From NCBI RefSeq assembly GCF_030272615.1, contig NC_081407.1:144836897-144900896 (forward strand): DNA of 64,000 nucleotides, given 5' to 3'. The DNA comes from Cryptomeria japonica. Taxonomy: Eukaryota; Streptophyta; Pinopsida; Cupressales; Cupressaceae. Under the pieces are notes generated by a model. That model had not been told where the DNA came from, did not search any database, and saw only the letters and a list, made by a program, of their open reading frames with translations. Position numbers and translations under genes: made by a program. Position 1 is the stretch's first letter. The number at the start of each line of letters is the position of its first letter. Positions 22,436 through 35,206 of this stretch are shown piece after piece.

Positions 22436-22990
22436 TTAATTACATTGGTGAGTTGGATGGTGAAACAACACAAACAAACTAATAAACCTACAAGGACAGT
22501 AAAATAAACACTTACCTTGCAAAGTAAAACCATTCACAAACAAGATAACGCTAAAAACAGAGGATATTAAACCAGAGAACATTAAACATACAACACTTAC
22601 CAACTGTAAGGATTTTTTAACTTGATGACAAAAGAGCAATAACCGAGACAGAGAGAGCAAACACCTTCACAAACCCTAATACCTATAAAAGTGAATAGTT
22701 GCCTTGCAGAGTGAAAGTAGTGACGCCCATAAACAATGAAACAACACAAACAAAGTAATAACCCTGCAAGCACGCGATGACAAAACATAAGCACAGTATT
22801 AAAAAACTTTACTAATTAAACAAATTGTAAAATAAACACTTACCTTGCAGACTAAAACCATTCATGGCCACAAGCTTAGAAACGACACAAAGAAAACAGT
22901 CAAAGCGAGCCAAAAAACTGACTCGACGATAATATGCAAGATTACCAGAAATCTTGCAAAGTAAAACAGTTAGCACAACAACAAAACCAA
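22436..22990 (-). repeat. Tandem repeat B (about 330 bp unit), left copy
   Basis: About one and a half units of a repeat whose landmark is TTACCTTGCAAAGTAAAACC, at 22512 and again at 22841 (329 bp apart). The same unit occurs in tandem at 41800-43320 on the same strand and in reverse at 39225-39930. On the minus strand the landmark reads ACTCTGCAAGGTAAGTGTTT and a second one reads CCTTGCAGGGTTATTA. These look like a splice donor and a splice acceptor. Confidence 0.8.
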
Positions 22991-23555
22991 ATACATTTTA
23001 CATTGTAGAAAATTCAATGAATGTATTGCTTCTGAAAATAAGAATTTAATGACAAAGAGAAAATATTGTAAATGGTTTCATATCCATCTGATGTATATAA
23101 TCTTAAACCTGTGCCAAATAATTTGTATTGAGACTTTGTTATTGAACAGTAAATGTATTCAACAAGTGGCTAATATCTATAATTGCTATTTTGGTGCACT
23201 TACAAGTTTTAGTGGTCATGCATTTTGTTAAGGTGGTTGTCATGTTTTGTAGCTTTCTTTGTTGGGTTGCATTTGAAACCTGCGATAAATAACAATGTAT
23301 CAAAAAGTAATTTTGGTAAATATTAGAAAATGTAGATTTTGAAAGCAATAAAATAGTTGAAGAACAAATGGATGATAGAGGTGCACCTATTGTCGCAGAC
23401 TTGGCACATCTAAGAGGCCTCTTCAAATTCATACTCAATATAATATATGTTATTTGTGTTGTTGATCTTGGAAAGTGTAAATATTGTTTTTGGTTGATGC
23501 ATTTGATAGAAGATATGCAACATGTAAAAATGTAATGAAGATGTGGTATGCATAC
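22991..23555. other. Region where the rest of Rep/helicase would be expected
   Basis: On the minus strand this follows the last recognisable Rep codons. A donor-like AAG|GTATGC at 23556-23550 suggests an intron start. I could not recognise later Rep motifs or any helicase motif here, so the remainder of the gene appears lost. Confidence 0.45.
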
Positions 23556-23743
23556 CTTATTCTGTTTGTTCAGCAAGTATGTTTCTTTTGTGGTGCGTGA
23601 AAGCTTTAGCAAACAGTCTTCCTCGTTCTTTTGTAGAATGGTTGATGTTGCACCTTGCAATCTTGTGTACATTTGGTAGGTGAAAGTCGGGTGTATGCGT
23701 AGGTTATCAATTGATTTTACTCTTGAAGATTATTTTCCCAACA
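23556..23743 (-). pseudogene. Helitron Rep domain, continuation fragment beyond the Copia insertion
   Basis: The minus frame reads RIHPTFTYQMYTRLQGATST then ILQKNEEDCLLKLS. This fits the part of the Helitron_like_N domain that directly follows the LIKYYDQMRFRY motif at the other side of the Copia element (the family pattern is ...RF..HP.F.....N..QR...). The first confident codon is near 23700. The 43 bases between it and the LTR edge contain a stop in this frame and may be insertion or repair debris. The recognisable part ends at a probable splice donor at 23556. Confidence 0.65.
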
Positions 23744-24804
23744 TTGAGTATTTTGGTATGGTTTTGTCATTGATGTCAACACCTACTAAAATAATAGAAC
23801 TTTGGAGATCCAACAACATTCATCGGCAAGCAAGTAACTATTGCACAGTTATTGGTATTTGGTTCACCGGCAAGATATAATGATCACCGACACTTGAAAT
23901 GATATGAAAGACATTTGGTAATATCGAAGACATCGTGTGGACATCTTATCTTAATGAATTAATCATTGGTATATTCATATTTGCATATTTGCTTTTATCG
24001 ACAAATACGTCCAGGGTTACCTAGGGTTACACCGATAGGTTTATCTTTTCCAGATCAGCATGGCACGCTATGGAAATGATTAATTATTATTATAAATGCA
24101 TTAAGCTAACATGTTCATTCGGTTATTGCATCGAATATTATATTATTTGTAAGATGTTTTTATTGTAATATCTTGTAGAGCCGACCTACTAAAATTGGTC
24201 TTAGGTTATGGTATAAAGGTAAGATCTTATTTGTAAGATCAAGTGTGGAATGCGAAAAAGAATTGTGTGAAGGTATATGCGAGATTAAGCAGAGCTATAC
24301 ACAAGGACATCATTTGAAGGAGAAGTTAGGTTTTTGTGAAAGCATATCAGCATTACACTGGTACTGAATCCAGCATATGAAGATGCTATTTTATGCAGTA
24401 CATTCTTATTGGATTTAACCATCCAACTGCAGTCAGTGTGACTCCCATTTTGTGATTGAGCAGTGAGCTCTAGGCTATTGGCTTTTTTGCATGTGTAGAC
24501 CCCATTTATGTACACTTACTATCTGCAGTAGTATCATCTGATTGTGGGTAAGGTTTCCCACCATGGTTTTTCCCCTTATAGGGTTTCCACGTACAAATAT
24601 TGGTGTCATGTGTTGTGGATGACTTTGTGTTTATGTTTCATGCATTAATCTTTACTGGTATAGCTATTAATTGTTAACACTGTCTACCGACATACTTAAC
24701 TGGTTTACCGGTATTAAGCATTAAGTTGGTTAAGTTGTTTTTCGGTTTGAAATTAGTTGACAACTGATTCACCCCCCCCTCTCAGTTGTCTCCGGGACCT
24801 AACA
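23744..24804 (+). mobile_element. 5' LTR of the Copia element
   Basis: About 1061 bp, aligned along its length with 29344-30383. It ends TCTCCGGGACCTAACA, followed by a primer-binding site. The start is worn: the 3' LTR reads TGTTGGTATTTTGG but here it reads TTGAGTATTTTGG. It also carries 22 extra bases (about 23802-23823). In a stretch of about 280 bp counted by eye the two LTRs differ at roughly 18 positions (6-7%), so the insertion is not recent. Confidence 0.88.
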
Positions 24805-24820
24805 ATTGGTATCAGAGCTT
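24805..24820 (+). other. Copia primer-binding site
   Basis: TTGGTATCAGAGCTTA follows the LTR end. TGGTATCAGAGC is complementary to the 3' end of initiator tRNA-Met and is the usual Copia primer site. Confidence 0.85.
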
Positions 24821-24860
24821 AGTCCTCTTTTGCAGAAGTTTAACAACTTGAGGAGATCCA

Positions 24861-26478
24861 ATGTCTACTAATTATTTCAAGAAGGACAATCCTAAACTTG
24901 ATGGAACCAATTATGGCATATGGAAGATCGGAATGAACACACATCAAAATTGCATTGGCAAAGACGTCTGGGAAGTTACAAAGAAAGGTTGCACTGCTGT
25001 TGTACCTGGTCAGCCCAGCCCAACTACCTTGGCTAAAGATGAGGAAAATGATTGCAAAGCAAGAGAAGCAGTTTTGAGCGCATTATTAGATCAACAAATC
25101 ATGGGATTATCAGATAGGTCTACTGCTAAAGCTATTTGGGATCATTTGGAAACACTGAATGAAGGAGATTCCATAGTCAAAATTGCAAAACTTGGAAGCT
25201 TCTAGGTCAGGTATGAACATCTGAAAAATGGAAGAAGATGAAAGGATTTCTGCTTTTATGGAAAGAGTAAATGAAATTGTTTTGGGTATTAAATGTTGTG
25301 GAGGAACCTTAAGTGAGGATGAAATTGTTTCAAAAATCTTAAGAGGATTGCCACCAGCATATAAAATGAAGGTTACTGCTATAAATGAGTTAAGAACAAT
25401 GCCTAATACATCAGTAACTAGGGATACATTGATTGGGAAACCTTCAGCTTTTGAAATTGAAGAATTTGGTCCTGTTGCTACTATAAAGACAGATTTAGCC
25501 TTTAAAGCATCAACATCATCTGCTCCATCATTTTACAAATTTGATTGGAAAGCCTTTTATGCAAGAGAACTTGAAGAAAGCAGGAAAGAACTTGAAGAAC
25601 TTGAAGCACTATTTGCAAGGAAAATGCCTAAAGGTCCAATTGGAAGTAAGTATGAAGGTAAAGCACCCTTTAAATGTTTTAACTGCAATAAGATTGGTCA
25701 TATGGCTTCGAGATGCCCTAATAGACATGCTAGACTAAGAGAAGAAGCTAGAAGGACATACAAGCCTAATCCTAAATATCAGAGATACAGATTCAAGAAG
25801 AACAAAGACAAATCTTGTTACATTGTTGATGAAGGTGTGACTGATGATTCTGATGAGGATCCAACAGACAATGGAAGGGTTTTTGTTGCTATAACAGAAG
25901 ATCAACCAACACCTACTGTTCAATCGGTAGAACAAGCCCTAGCAGCTAAAGTTGAAGTAAAGGATAAATGGATCATTGACTCAGGATGCTCACATCATAT
26001 GATAGGAGACAAAGATAAATTCTTGAACTTTCAAGAATACGATGGAGGTTTAGTAAGATTTGGAGATGACAAAGCCTGTTCAATCAAAGGTAAGGGTATA
26101 ATATCTCTTGATGGTAAGCATAACACTGACAATGTCTACTATCTTGAAGGATTGAAGCATAATCTTTTAAGTGTTGATCAATTAGTTGAGAAAGGATTTC
26201 AGTTACAATTTAAAAATGGAAAATGCAAAATCATGAATAGAACTGGTTTGGAAATTGCAACCGGTACTCAGACTAGAGGTGATATCTTTCATTTGAATAA
26301 TAGTGAAAAGACATGCTTGATTGCACATATAGATGAAAGTTGGTTATGGCATAAGAGACTCTGTCATGTAAACTTTGATTGCATGGTAAAGATCAGTACT
26401 ACTAAGGCAGTTAGAGATCTACCTAAAATTATCAAACCTCAGAACACAATATGTAAGGAATGTCAATTTGGAAAATAA
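24861..26478 (+). pseudogene. gag-pol: Copia Gag, protease and start of integrase (frameshifted)
   Basis: The start ATG at 24861 follows the primer site by 40 bp. The Gag frame opens with MSTNYFKKDNPKLDGTNYGI and is stopped by TAG at 25203. One extra base in a run of A near 25222 shifts the frame, and coding resumes as MEEDERISAFMERVNEIV. A CCHC zinc knuckle follows (CFNCNKIGHMASRC), then the aspartic protease active site (WIIDSGCSHHMI) and the pre-integrase His/Cys region (LWHKRLCHVN...CKECQFGK). The frame ends at a TAA at 26476. The product would be the particle protein and processing enzymes of a Ty1/Copia element. Confidence 0.88.
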
Positions 26479-27155
26479 GTTAGAGCTAGTTTCAAAAGTA
26501 TTCCAAAAAAATCCAATAATGCTCTTGATTTGATTCACACTGATTTATGTGGTCCAGCTAGAACTAAAAGCTTATAAGGTGATAGATATTTCATGCTAAT
26601 CATTGATGACTATTCTAGAATGTGTTGGGTTACTTTTCTCAGAGAAAAACAGAAGCACTTGGAAAGTTCAAACTATTCAAAGCAATGGTTGAAAATGAAA
26701 CTGGTAAGAAAATCAAATGTTTAAGACCAGATCAAGGAGGAAAATTCACATCTAAGGACTTTAATACATTCTGTGAAGTGAATGGAATCAGAAGACAGCT
26801 ATCAGCACCTCAGACACCACAGCAGAATGGAGTTGTTGAAAGGAAAAATAAAACTATCTTGGATGCAGCAAGAAGTATGTTATCAGAAGCAAATTTACCA
26901 CATGTGTATTGGAGAGAAGCAGTCAGCACAACGGTCTATACATTCAACAAAATTCACATCAAAGGTGAAACTGGTAAGACCCCTCATGAACTATGGTTTG
27001 GTAATACTCCTACTCTTAAATAATTCAGAATTTTTGGAAGTAAATGTTATATTAGAAGAGATGAGTATATTGGCAAATTTGATCCTAGAAGTGATGAAGG
27101 AATATTTCTTAGTTATTCATCTAAGAGCAAGGCATATAGATGTTTTAACAAGAGA
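26479..27155 (+). pseudogene. pol: Copia integrase core (stops and frameshift)
   Basis: It continues the pol polyprotein. The first catalytic Asp lies in DLIHTDLCGP, followed by a stop in the KSL*GDRYF context. DDYSRMCWVTFL comes next, and then a frameshift near 26637. After it the frame reads CLRPDQGGKFTS (second Asp), SAPQTPQQNGVVERKNKT (catalytic Glu) and ARSMLSEANLPHVYWREAV. A further stop follows TPTLK at 27021. All three DDE residues can be seen, but the frame is broken at least three times. Confidence 0.85.
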
Positions 27156-29054
27156 TTGCAGAAAATTGTTGAGAGTACAAATGTAAAAATTGATGAACAA
27201 TTCAGAGGCACTTCAAGGTATATAGACTCTGAACTGGCAACAGAAATTGTGACAAATGAACCTACACCAAATCCACTAGTACAAAATGAAGATCTAATTA
27301 CCCCGGTACCATCTAAGGATTCCACAATAATTGAAGAACAACAACAAACAAAGACACCCCAATATGTAAGATTGAATCATTCTGAAGATCAGATAATTGG
27401 AAATAAATTTAAAGGAGTTATGACAAGAGGAAGATTGGCAAATGAAGAGGTATGTCTTATTTCTCAAATAGAACCATCATCTGTTAATGAGGCATGTGAA
27501 GATAAATTTTGGATTAAAACTATGGAAGAAGAATTAGAACAAATTGAGAAAAATAACACTTGGACATTAGTTCCCCGACCTAAAGATAAAAATGTAATTG
27601 GAACCAAATGGGTATTCAGAAACAAACTTTATGAAGATGGTAAAGTTCTCAAAAATAAAGCAAGACTAGTATGTAAGGGATATTCTCAGAAAGAAGTAGT
27701 TGATTACAATGAAACCTTTGCACCGGTAGCTAGAATTGAGGCAATCAGATTATTCTTCGCTTTTGCAGCACACAAGAACTACAAAGTTTATCAAATGGAT
27801 ATTAAATGTGCATTTTTGAATGGAGATCTTGAAGAGGAAGTATACATTGAACAACCTGATGGATTTTCTTTGATAGATGACAATGATATGGTTTGCAGGT
27901 TAAGGAAAGCTCTGTATGAACTGAAACAAGCCCCAAGAGCTTGGTATGCAAGATTGGATAAGTATATTTTAAAGATTGGTTTTACTAAAGGAAATGCAGA
28001 CAATAATTTATATTACAAAATAACTAATGATGACATCTTGATTATAGAAGTATTTGTTAATGATATAATCTTTGGAGGAGAAGATGGTTTATGTAAGGAA
28101 TTTCCTACTAAAATGCAGCAAGAATTTGAAATGCCTATGATTGGAGAAATAAAATTCTTGAGTCAATCCAAATATTTAAAAGAGTTACTAAAGAAATTTG
28201 GGATGAAGAACTCTAAACCGGTAAGCACGCCTATGACTACAAATGACAAATTATCTCAAAGGGATGAATCTACACCTGTTAATCCAACTAGATACAAATC
28301 TATGATAGGAGGTTTACTGTATTTAACACAAACCAGACCTGATATTATAAATGCAGTATGTATTGTTTCAAGATTTCAAAGTAATCCTAGAGAAAATCAT
28401 GAATCAACAGTAAAAAGGATTTTCCGGTACTTACAAGGCACTATAAATCTTAGATTATGGTATCCTAGAGATGAAATCTTTGAATTATGTGCATACACAG
28501 ATGCAAATTGGGCAGGAGATGTGGTTGATAGAAAAAGCACCACCGGCGGAGCATTCTTTCTTGGAAAGAGATTAGTTTCTTGGTTGAGTAAGAAACAGAG
28601 TTGTACATCTTTATCAACAACAGAATCAGAATATGTTGCAACAACAACTAACTGTACACAGGTACTATGGCTTAAGCAAATGTTGAAAGACATAAAGGTA
28701 AAATGCAAAGAACCTATTGCCATATATTGTGATAACACTGCAGCAATTGATATATCTAAGAATCCAGTACTACATTCTAAAACAAAACATGTTTCTATCA
28801 AACTGAATTTTCCAAGGGAAAAAGTTGAAGAAAAGGAGATAAAACTAGTTTATGTGAATACTAAAGAACAACTTGTAGATATTTTCACAAAACCTTTGCT
28901 TAAGGAGACTTTTGAATATCTCAGAGATCGGCTTGGAGTCATACCACCACCGGTAGAGACTGAGACAGTTGATGATTGTCATCAACCGACAGAATTAAAA
29001 GACAAAACTTTTACTCCGATCTTTGATGAGGAAGCTACTTCTCAGGGGGAGTAG
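27156..29054 (+). pseudogene. pol: Copia reverse transcriptase and RNase H
   Basis: Long open frame of 632 codons in phase with the end of the integrase, so its ATG is not a true start. The reverse transcriptase begins near residue 130 with [20 protein letters not shown], then [33 protein letters not shown] and [20 protein letters not shown]. The catalytic YVDD box is changed to FVND, with the first active-site Asp replaced by Asn. About 15-20 residues usually found after GEIKFL are missing before [15 protein letters not shown]. RNase H follows ([49 protein letters not shown]). The enzyme is probably inactive despite its open frame. Confidence 0.9.
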
Positions 29055-29343
29055 TTGGTATTTTGTATATGAACTTGGTATTATTGTAACTTTGGCATTT
29101 GATTTCAAAGGGGGAGAGATATCTATGGAAAAACACATTATCTTTTGAAGGGATTGGTATAGAAACTTTGGATAACACATGTTGCTCCCAGGGGGAGAGA
29201 TTGTTGTTTGGGAGAAACTATTACTCTCTGTATTTTGGTTATAATCTTTTTAGAGATTGTTGGTTATTGGTATTTGGCATTTCTGTTTTGGCACTTTGAT
29301 GGTTTTTCCATCTTGTGTTGCCATCAATGCCAAAGGGGGAGAT
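29055..29343 (+). other. Copia 3' untranslated region and polypurine tract
   Basis: Non-coding stretch with AGGGGGAGA-type purine runs near 29108 and 29191 and a final CAAAGGGGGAGA at about 29332-29342, immediately before the TGTTGG start of the 3' LTR. Confidence 0.75.
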
Positions 29344-30383
29344 TGTTGGTATTTTGGTATGGTTTTGTCATTGATGTCAACACCTACTAAAACACTAGCA
29401 CTTTGGCAAGCAAATAGCTATTGCACAGTTACTGGTATATGGTTCACCGATAGGATATAATGATCACCGGCACTCGGAATTATGTGGAAAACACTTGGTA
29501 ATGTCAAAGACATCGTTTGGACATCTTGTCCTGGAGTTTTGTTCATTGGTATATTCATATTTGCATATTTGCTTTTACCGACAAATAGGTCCAGGGTTAC
29601 CTAGGGTTACACCGGCAGGTTTATCTTTTTCAGATCAGCATGGCACGCTAAGGAAATGATTAATTATTGTTGTAAATGCATTAAGCTGACATGTTCAATC
29701 AGTTATTGCATCGAATATTATATTGTTTGTAAAATATTTTTATTGTAATATCTTGTAGAGCTGACCTACTAAAATTGGTCTTAGGTTATGGTATAAATGT
29801 AAGATCTTATTTATAAGATCGAATGTGGAATGTGAAAAAGAATTGTGTGAAGGTATATGCGAGATTAAGTAGAGTTATACACGAAGACATCACTTGAAGG
29901 TGAAGTTAGGTTTTTGTGAAAGCATATCAGCATTACACCGGTACTGAATCTAGCATATGAAGATGCTATTTTGTGCAGCACATTCTTATTGGATTTAACC
30001 ATCCAACTGTAGTTAGTGTGACTCCCATTTTGTGATTGAGCGGTGAGCTCTAGGTTGTTGGCCTTTCTGCATGTATAGACCCCATTTATGTACACTTACT
30101 ATCTACAGTAGTATCATTTGATTGTGGGTAAGGTTTCCCACAGTGGTTTTTCTCCTTATAGGGTTTCCACGTACAAATATTGGTGTCATGTGTTGTGGAT
30201 GACTTTGTGTTTATGTTTCATGCATTAATCTTTATCGGTATAGCTATTAACTATTAACACTTTCTACCAGCATACTTAACTGGTTTACCGGTACTAAGCA
30301 TTAAGTTGGTTAAGTTGTTTTTTGGTTTGAAATTAGTTGACAACTGATTTACCCCCCCTCTCAGTTGTCTCCGGGACCTAACA
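29344..30383 (+). mobile_element. 3' LTR of the Copia element
   Basis: 1040 bp, starting TGTTGGTATTTTGG and ending CCGGGACCTAACA, so the ends are TGTT...AACA. Beyond the end the sequence is ATATC followed by Rep gene codons on the minus strand. A matching ATATC is not found at the worn left edge, so the target duplication is unconfirmed. Confidence 0.9.
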
Positions 30384-31560
30384 ATATCTAAAGCGCATTT
30401 GATCATAATATTTGATCAGGTGCAAAGCATATTCATGTAAATGAACATGCCTTGTTCTTTGTTGTAGTGGTAAAGCCATTCCAAAAGGGAAGAGTGTTGG
30501 GAATGCCATTGAAAGGAGGCCCTCTATATTGTACTCATTGATACGCGATGTACTAATTTGTGGCCAAGGAACAACATTGTTGTTGGTATTATCTAGATGT
30601 AGGATTGTTTTTATGGCATCAAGTGCAGGTATTGATGATGGTAGTTGTGGAATGAATGAAGAAGTGTTCTCCACTATTTGTTCTTCATTGTTAATGTTCG
30701 ACAGAGTTGGATTATCTTGAAAAACATCTTCTTGAGGTGAAGGTACTGAATGCAATAACTCTGTAATGTCAGTGTTCTGGTATGGTAATAAGTGCACTGC
30801 ATCTAGATCAATGAGTACATCTTTGTAGTATTGATCATGTTTTATTTTGTAAGTCAATGCATCCATGACGCGAAATCTATTCATGTAATAGTCATAATTT
30901 AATCCTTGTAAATTGGTTCTACGAAGAATAAGGATTTCTAAATGCCGAATTTGACGGGGCAATGTTAATGCAATTTTAGAAATATCTTGTGGGAAGTTAA
31001 TTGTGTGACCAGAATATTTTTATTGCCCTCCCCTTCCATGCATAACTTGCAAAACAGGGGCAATCCTTGCTATGAGCATTTCTTCTACTTGAGAAAGAGA
31101 CTTTAAAATAGAAGGTTGCTCACCCGGGTCCATATTGTTTGATAATGAGAAATGGTGGAGGCCTTTTTCAGCAGAACATCTTATGCACACAACTACGTGA
31201 TTGACTTTTTTAATAGTCATGCCCACATACATTCTTTACAAACAGTACATGGCTCTGTGACCTCCAACATATCAATCCTTTTCCGGAAATTAGACAATGC
31301 ATGTTGAAATGAAGGTGTCTCCAGGGCAAGTTCAGGAGTAGTAGAATGTGTTTGATTCACATTAGTTTGCTCAAGATCATTGCTTTCTGTTTGTAATAAT
31401 TTTCCTGAGTTATTATCAGGTGTTTGTAGTGCATGACGCCTCAATTGTCATTTCTTGGAGATATTGTCTCTGTTCTTTGCATAGTAAGTTCTATTGGTTT
31501 GCTTTCTCTTCAATTTGATAGCATCTACTTCTTGAATGGAAGACTCGATAGATATCTAAT
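30384..31560 (-). pseudogene. Helitron Rep/helicase protein, N-terminal half, cut by Copia
   Basis: On the minus strand the frame reads, with breaks, KRKQTNRTYYAKNRDNISKK (stop), then CTVCKEC, a frameshift near 31220, NHVVVCIRCSAEKG, FSLSNNMDPGEQPSIL, SQVEEMLIARIAPVLQVMHG (stop at 31020), GHTINFPQDISKIALTLPR, and FRVMDALTYKIKHDQYYKD. It then enters a Helitron_like_N region: VPWPQISTSRINEYNIEG, LLSMAFPTLFPFGMALP and YALHLIKYYDQMRFRY. These are the N-terminal zinc-finger-like and Rep-preceding regions of plant Helitron Rep/helicase. The protein nicks DNA for rolling-circle transposition. Coding stops exactly at the Copia LTR edge and resumes at about 23700. An intron boundary (ATTAG) may lie at 31561. 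Confidence 0.8.
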
Positions 31561-33312
<1,752 letters not shown>

Positions 33313-35206
33313 CTATGTATGCAAGCGACCAATCTCTGCAAGTAGTGCATCACACTCAGATTTGTAGTCAACAGGAGAGACTTTGTTGACCGTGACTTTC
33401 ATCTTTGATTCAGAATTGTATGTGTTAGTGGACACCAGGAGTGTGAATGAATAGGATGTGGCAGAAGCCTGTTAATCATTGAGCAAGGTGTTTCTGTTGT
33501 TGTTGCATCATTTTCCACTGCACAAAGTTCTTTTGCAGTTTTATTTAGCAAGCGAATGCCAATGTCATCAAAGGCAATGTCCCAAAGAGTACGTGCTGCA
33601 TCTTGTAACTTTACTGGCAAGAGGTAACTATAGTTGCAATCTTGCATGGTCATTTCACATCTAGGGCAGAACCAAGAATCGTCAGCTTGTTGTGTACATT
33701 TTTTTTTTGCAAGGCCTTCCATTGACTATTAGCGGACAAGTTGCATAATAGAAAGTTTTATCAGTTACGTTTACAAAATGCAGAACAACCAGTAAAGTAG
33801 TCTGAATTGTTTTTGGTTTGATACTCATCCGCTCGCGGATTGAATAAATAGTCATTCTACTATATTTCCCATCTATGTGGATAGTTTCTGGAACAAAGGC
33901 TGCAACAAGCAAAGGGTCCTTTCCTCTTAATATTAGAGGTTTTGCCTCTGGAAAAGTTGGGTTGACACGTAATGTTGTGGCAGTTGTTATGTTAATAAGC
34001 TTTCCATTGAAATAGCCAACACGAGCATTATGTAAACCAAGGATAACAACACTATCACTGGTCAACATGTTTTTCAATTCTAGGCCTCTTTGTTCTGCCA
34101 TTGGACCCCATAGGTTGATGTCAATTGTTGATCCAGACAGATCATTAATTTTGACTACTCATTTCTGTGTTTGACTGTCATCTTTCCTGTGTATTGGAAT
34201 GATATCTCCAACGTATAAAACAACACCAATTATGTCAACTAACGTGTTATTGGTTAGCTGAAACACTTCACTAATGGGCGTGAAAGGAGAGTGTTGTTGA
34301 TCTGGTTCTTCTTTATTGGTTCAACATTTTAATATGGATGTAGCAGACAAGATGATTTCTAAATGGTTGTTTAGTTTGTTGTACCTTGTGTTTGCTTCCT
34401 TGATGGATCCCTTTGAAATAACATAATGTGAACCTACTTCCACACGGTTAGAGTGTAACTGAGCTATTTCATCAAAACATGTGACTCTAATCTCACAGCC
34501 CTCGGTGTTGTCAATGTCAAAGCTAAACACGTGCCCATTTTTAGTGGCCGTGTTGTATGCCTTAATAGGGTGCTTATGAGTAACTCTGCCTTTGATTGCC
34601 CATTTATTTTGGTATGGATTTAAACTTTTGATAGAGCTTATGTTATCAGAGGTTGTACTTTGTGGGGATGACAATTCAGTAGAAAATTGAAGAGATCGTT
34701 TAGATGTTGATGGTGTGTCCTCAGACATTATTTCTAGTTGTTTTTCTTTGAACAGGTATTACGGTTTACCAAAGAATGGACAATCACTTTGTTTTACTTG
34801 CAAACTAAGTATTATAATAGTCTTGTGAAAAGAAAAGACTTTTCTTTAAAATACTTTCGATTATACTTGAAAATAATTAAATAGAGATGAAACATATCGT
34901 ATTTAATAAACATAGTTTGTTTCCTATCTTGTGTTCCATATGTATCTGCATGTATAACTGGACAACTGGACTATTGTGCCTATTTTTAGAATATCTGAAT
35001 CTATCAGAGTAGCATACTTAGAAGGCAAGATTGCTAATTGCATGTATGTGCCATCAAATAACACTAATTTATATCTGTCAGTTTCATCTTTATTGTTTTG
35101 CATTTGCTGAAATGACAAAACTTGTAGCAATGTTGAAGGAAGGTCATCCCCAACATTGATAGATTGAATTGCAAAAGGGGTAGGGGCATAGTCTTGGGTA
35201 TTTTCC
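33313..35206 (-). pseudogene. Replication protein A 70 kDa-like single-strand DNA-binding protein
   Basis: Coding order on the minus strand follows RPA70. First is an N-terminal OB-like exon (about 35206-34924) with LLQVLSFQQM and DRYKLVLFDGTYMQLAILPS. DNA-binding domain A follows from 34728 (LNPYQNKWAIKGRVTHK, EIRVTCFDEIAQLH, GSHYVISKGSIKEANTRYNK). Domain B has VDIIGVVLYVGDIIPI and GSTIDINLWGPMAEQ. Domain C has a zinc ribbon (CPLIVNGRPC, then CTQQADDSWFCPRC). The C-terminus reads MKVTVNKVSPVDYKSECDAL before a TAG at 33315-33313. Breaks are stops near 34321 and 34160 and a frameshift in a T run at about 33698. RPA-like proteins are carried by many plant Helitrons and bind single-stranded DNA during transposition. 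An intron probably lies between 34924 and 34728. Confidence 0.85.

Noticed and set aside
23744-30383. ATATC as the Copia target duplication.
   Set aside because: It stands at the right edge, but the left edge is damaged and shows no clean match (TTATC at 23704 is one base off and would misplace the LTR start).
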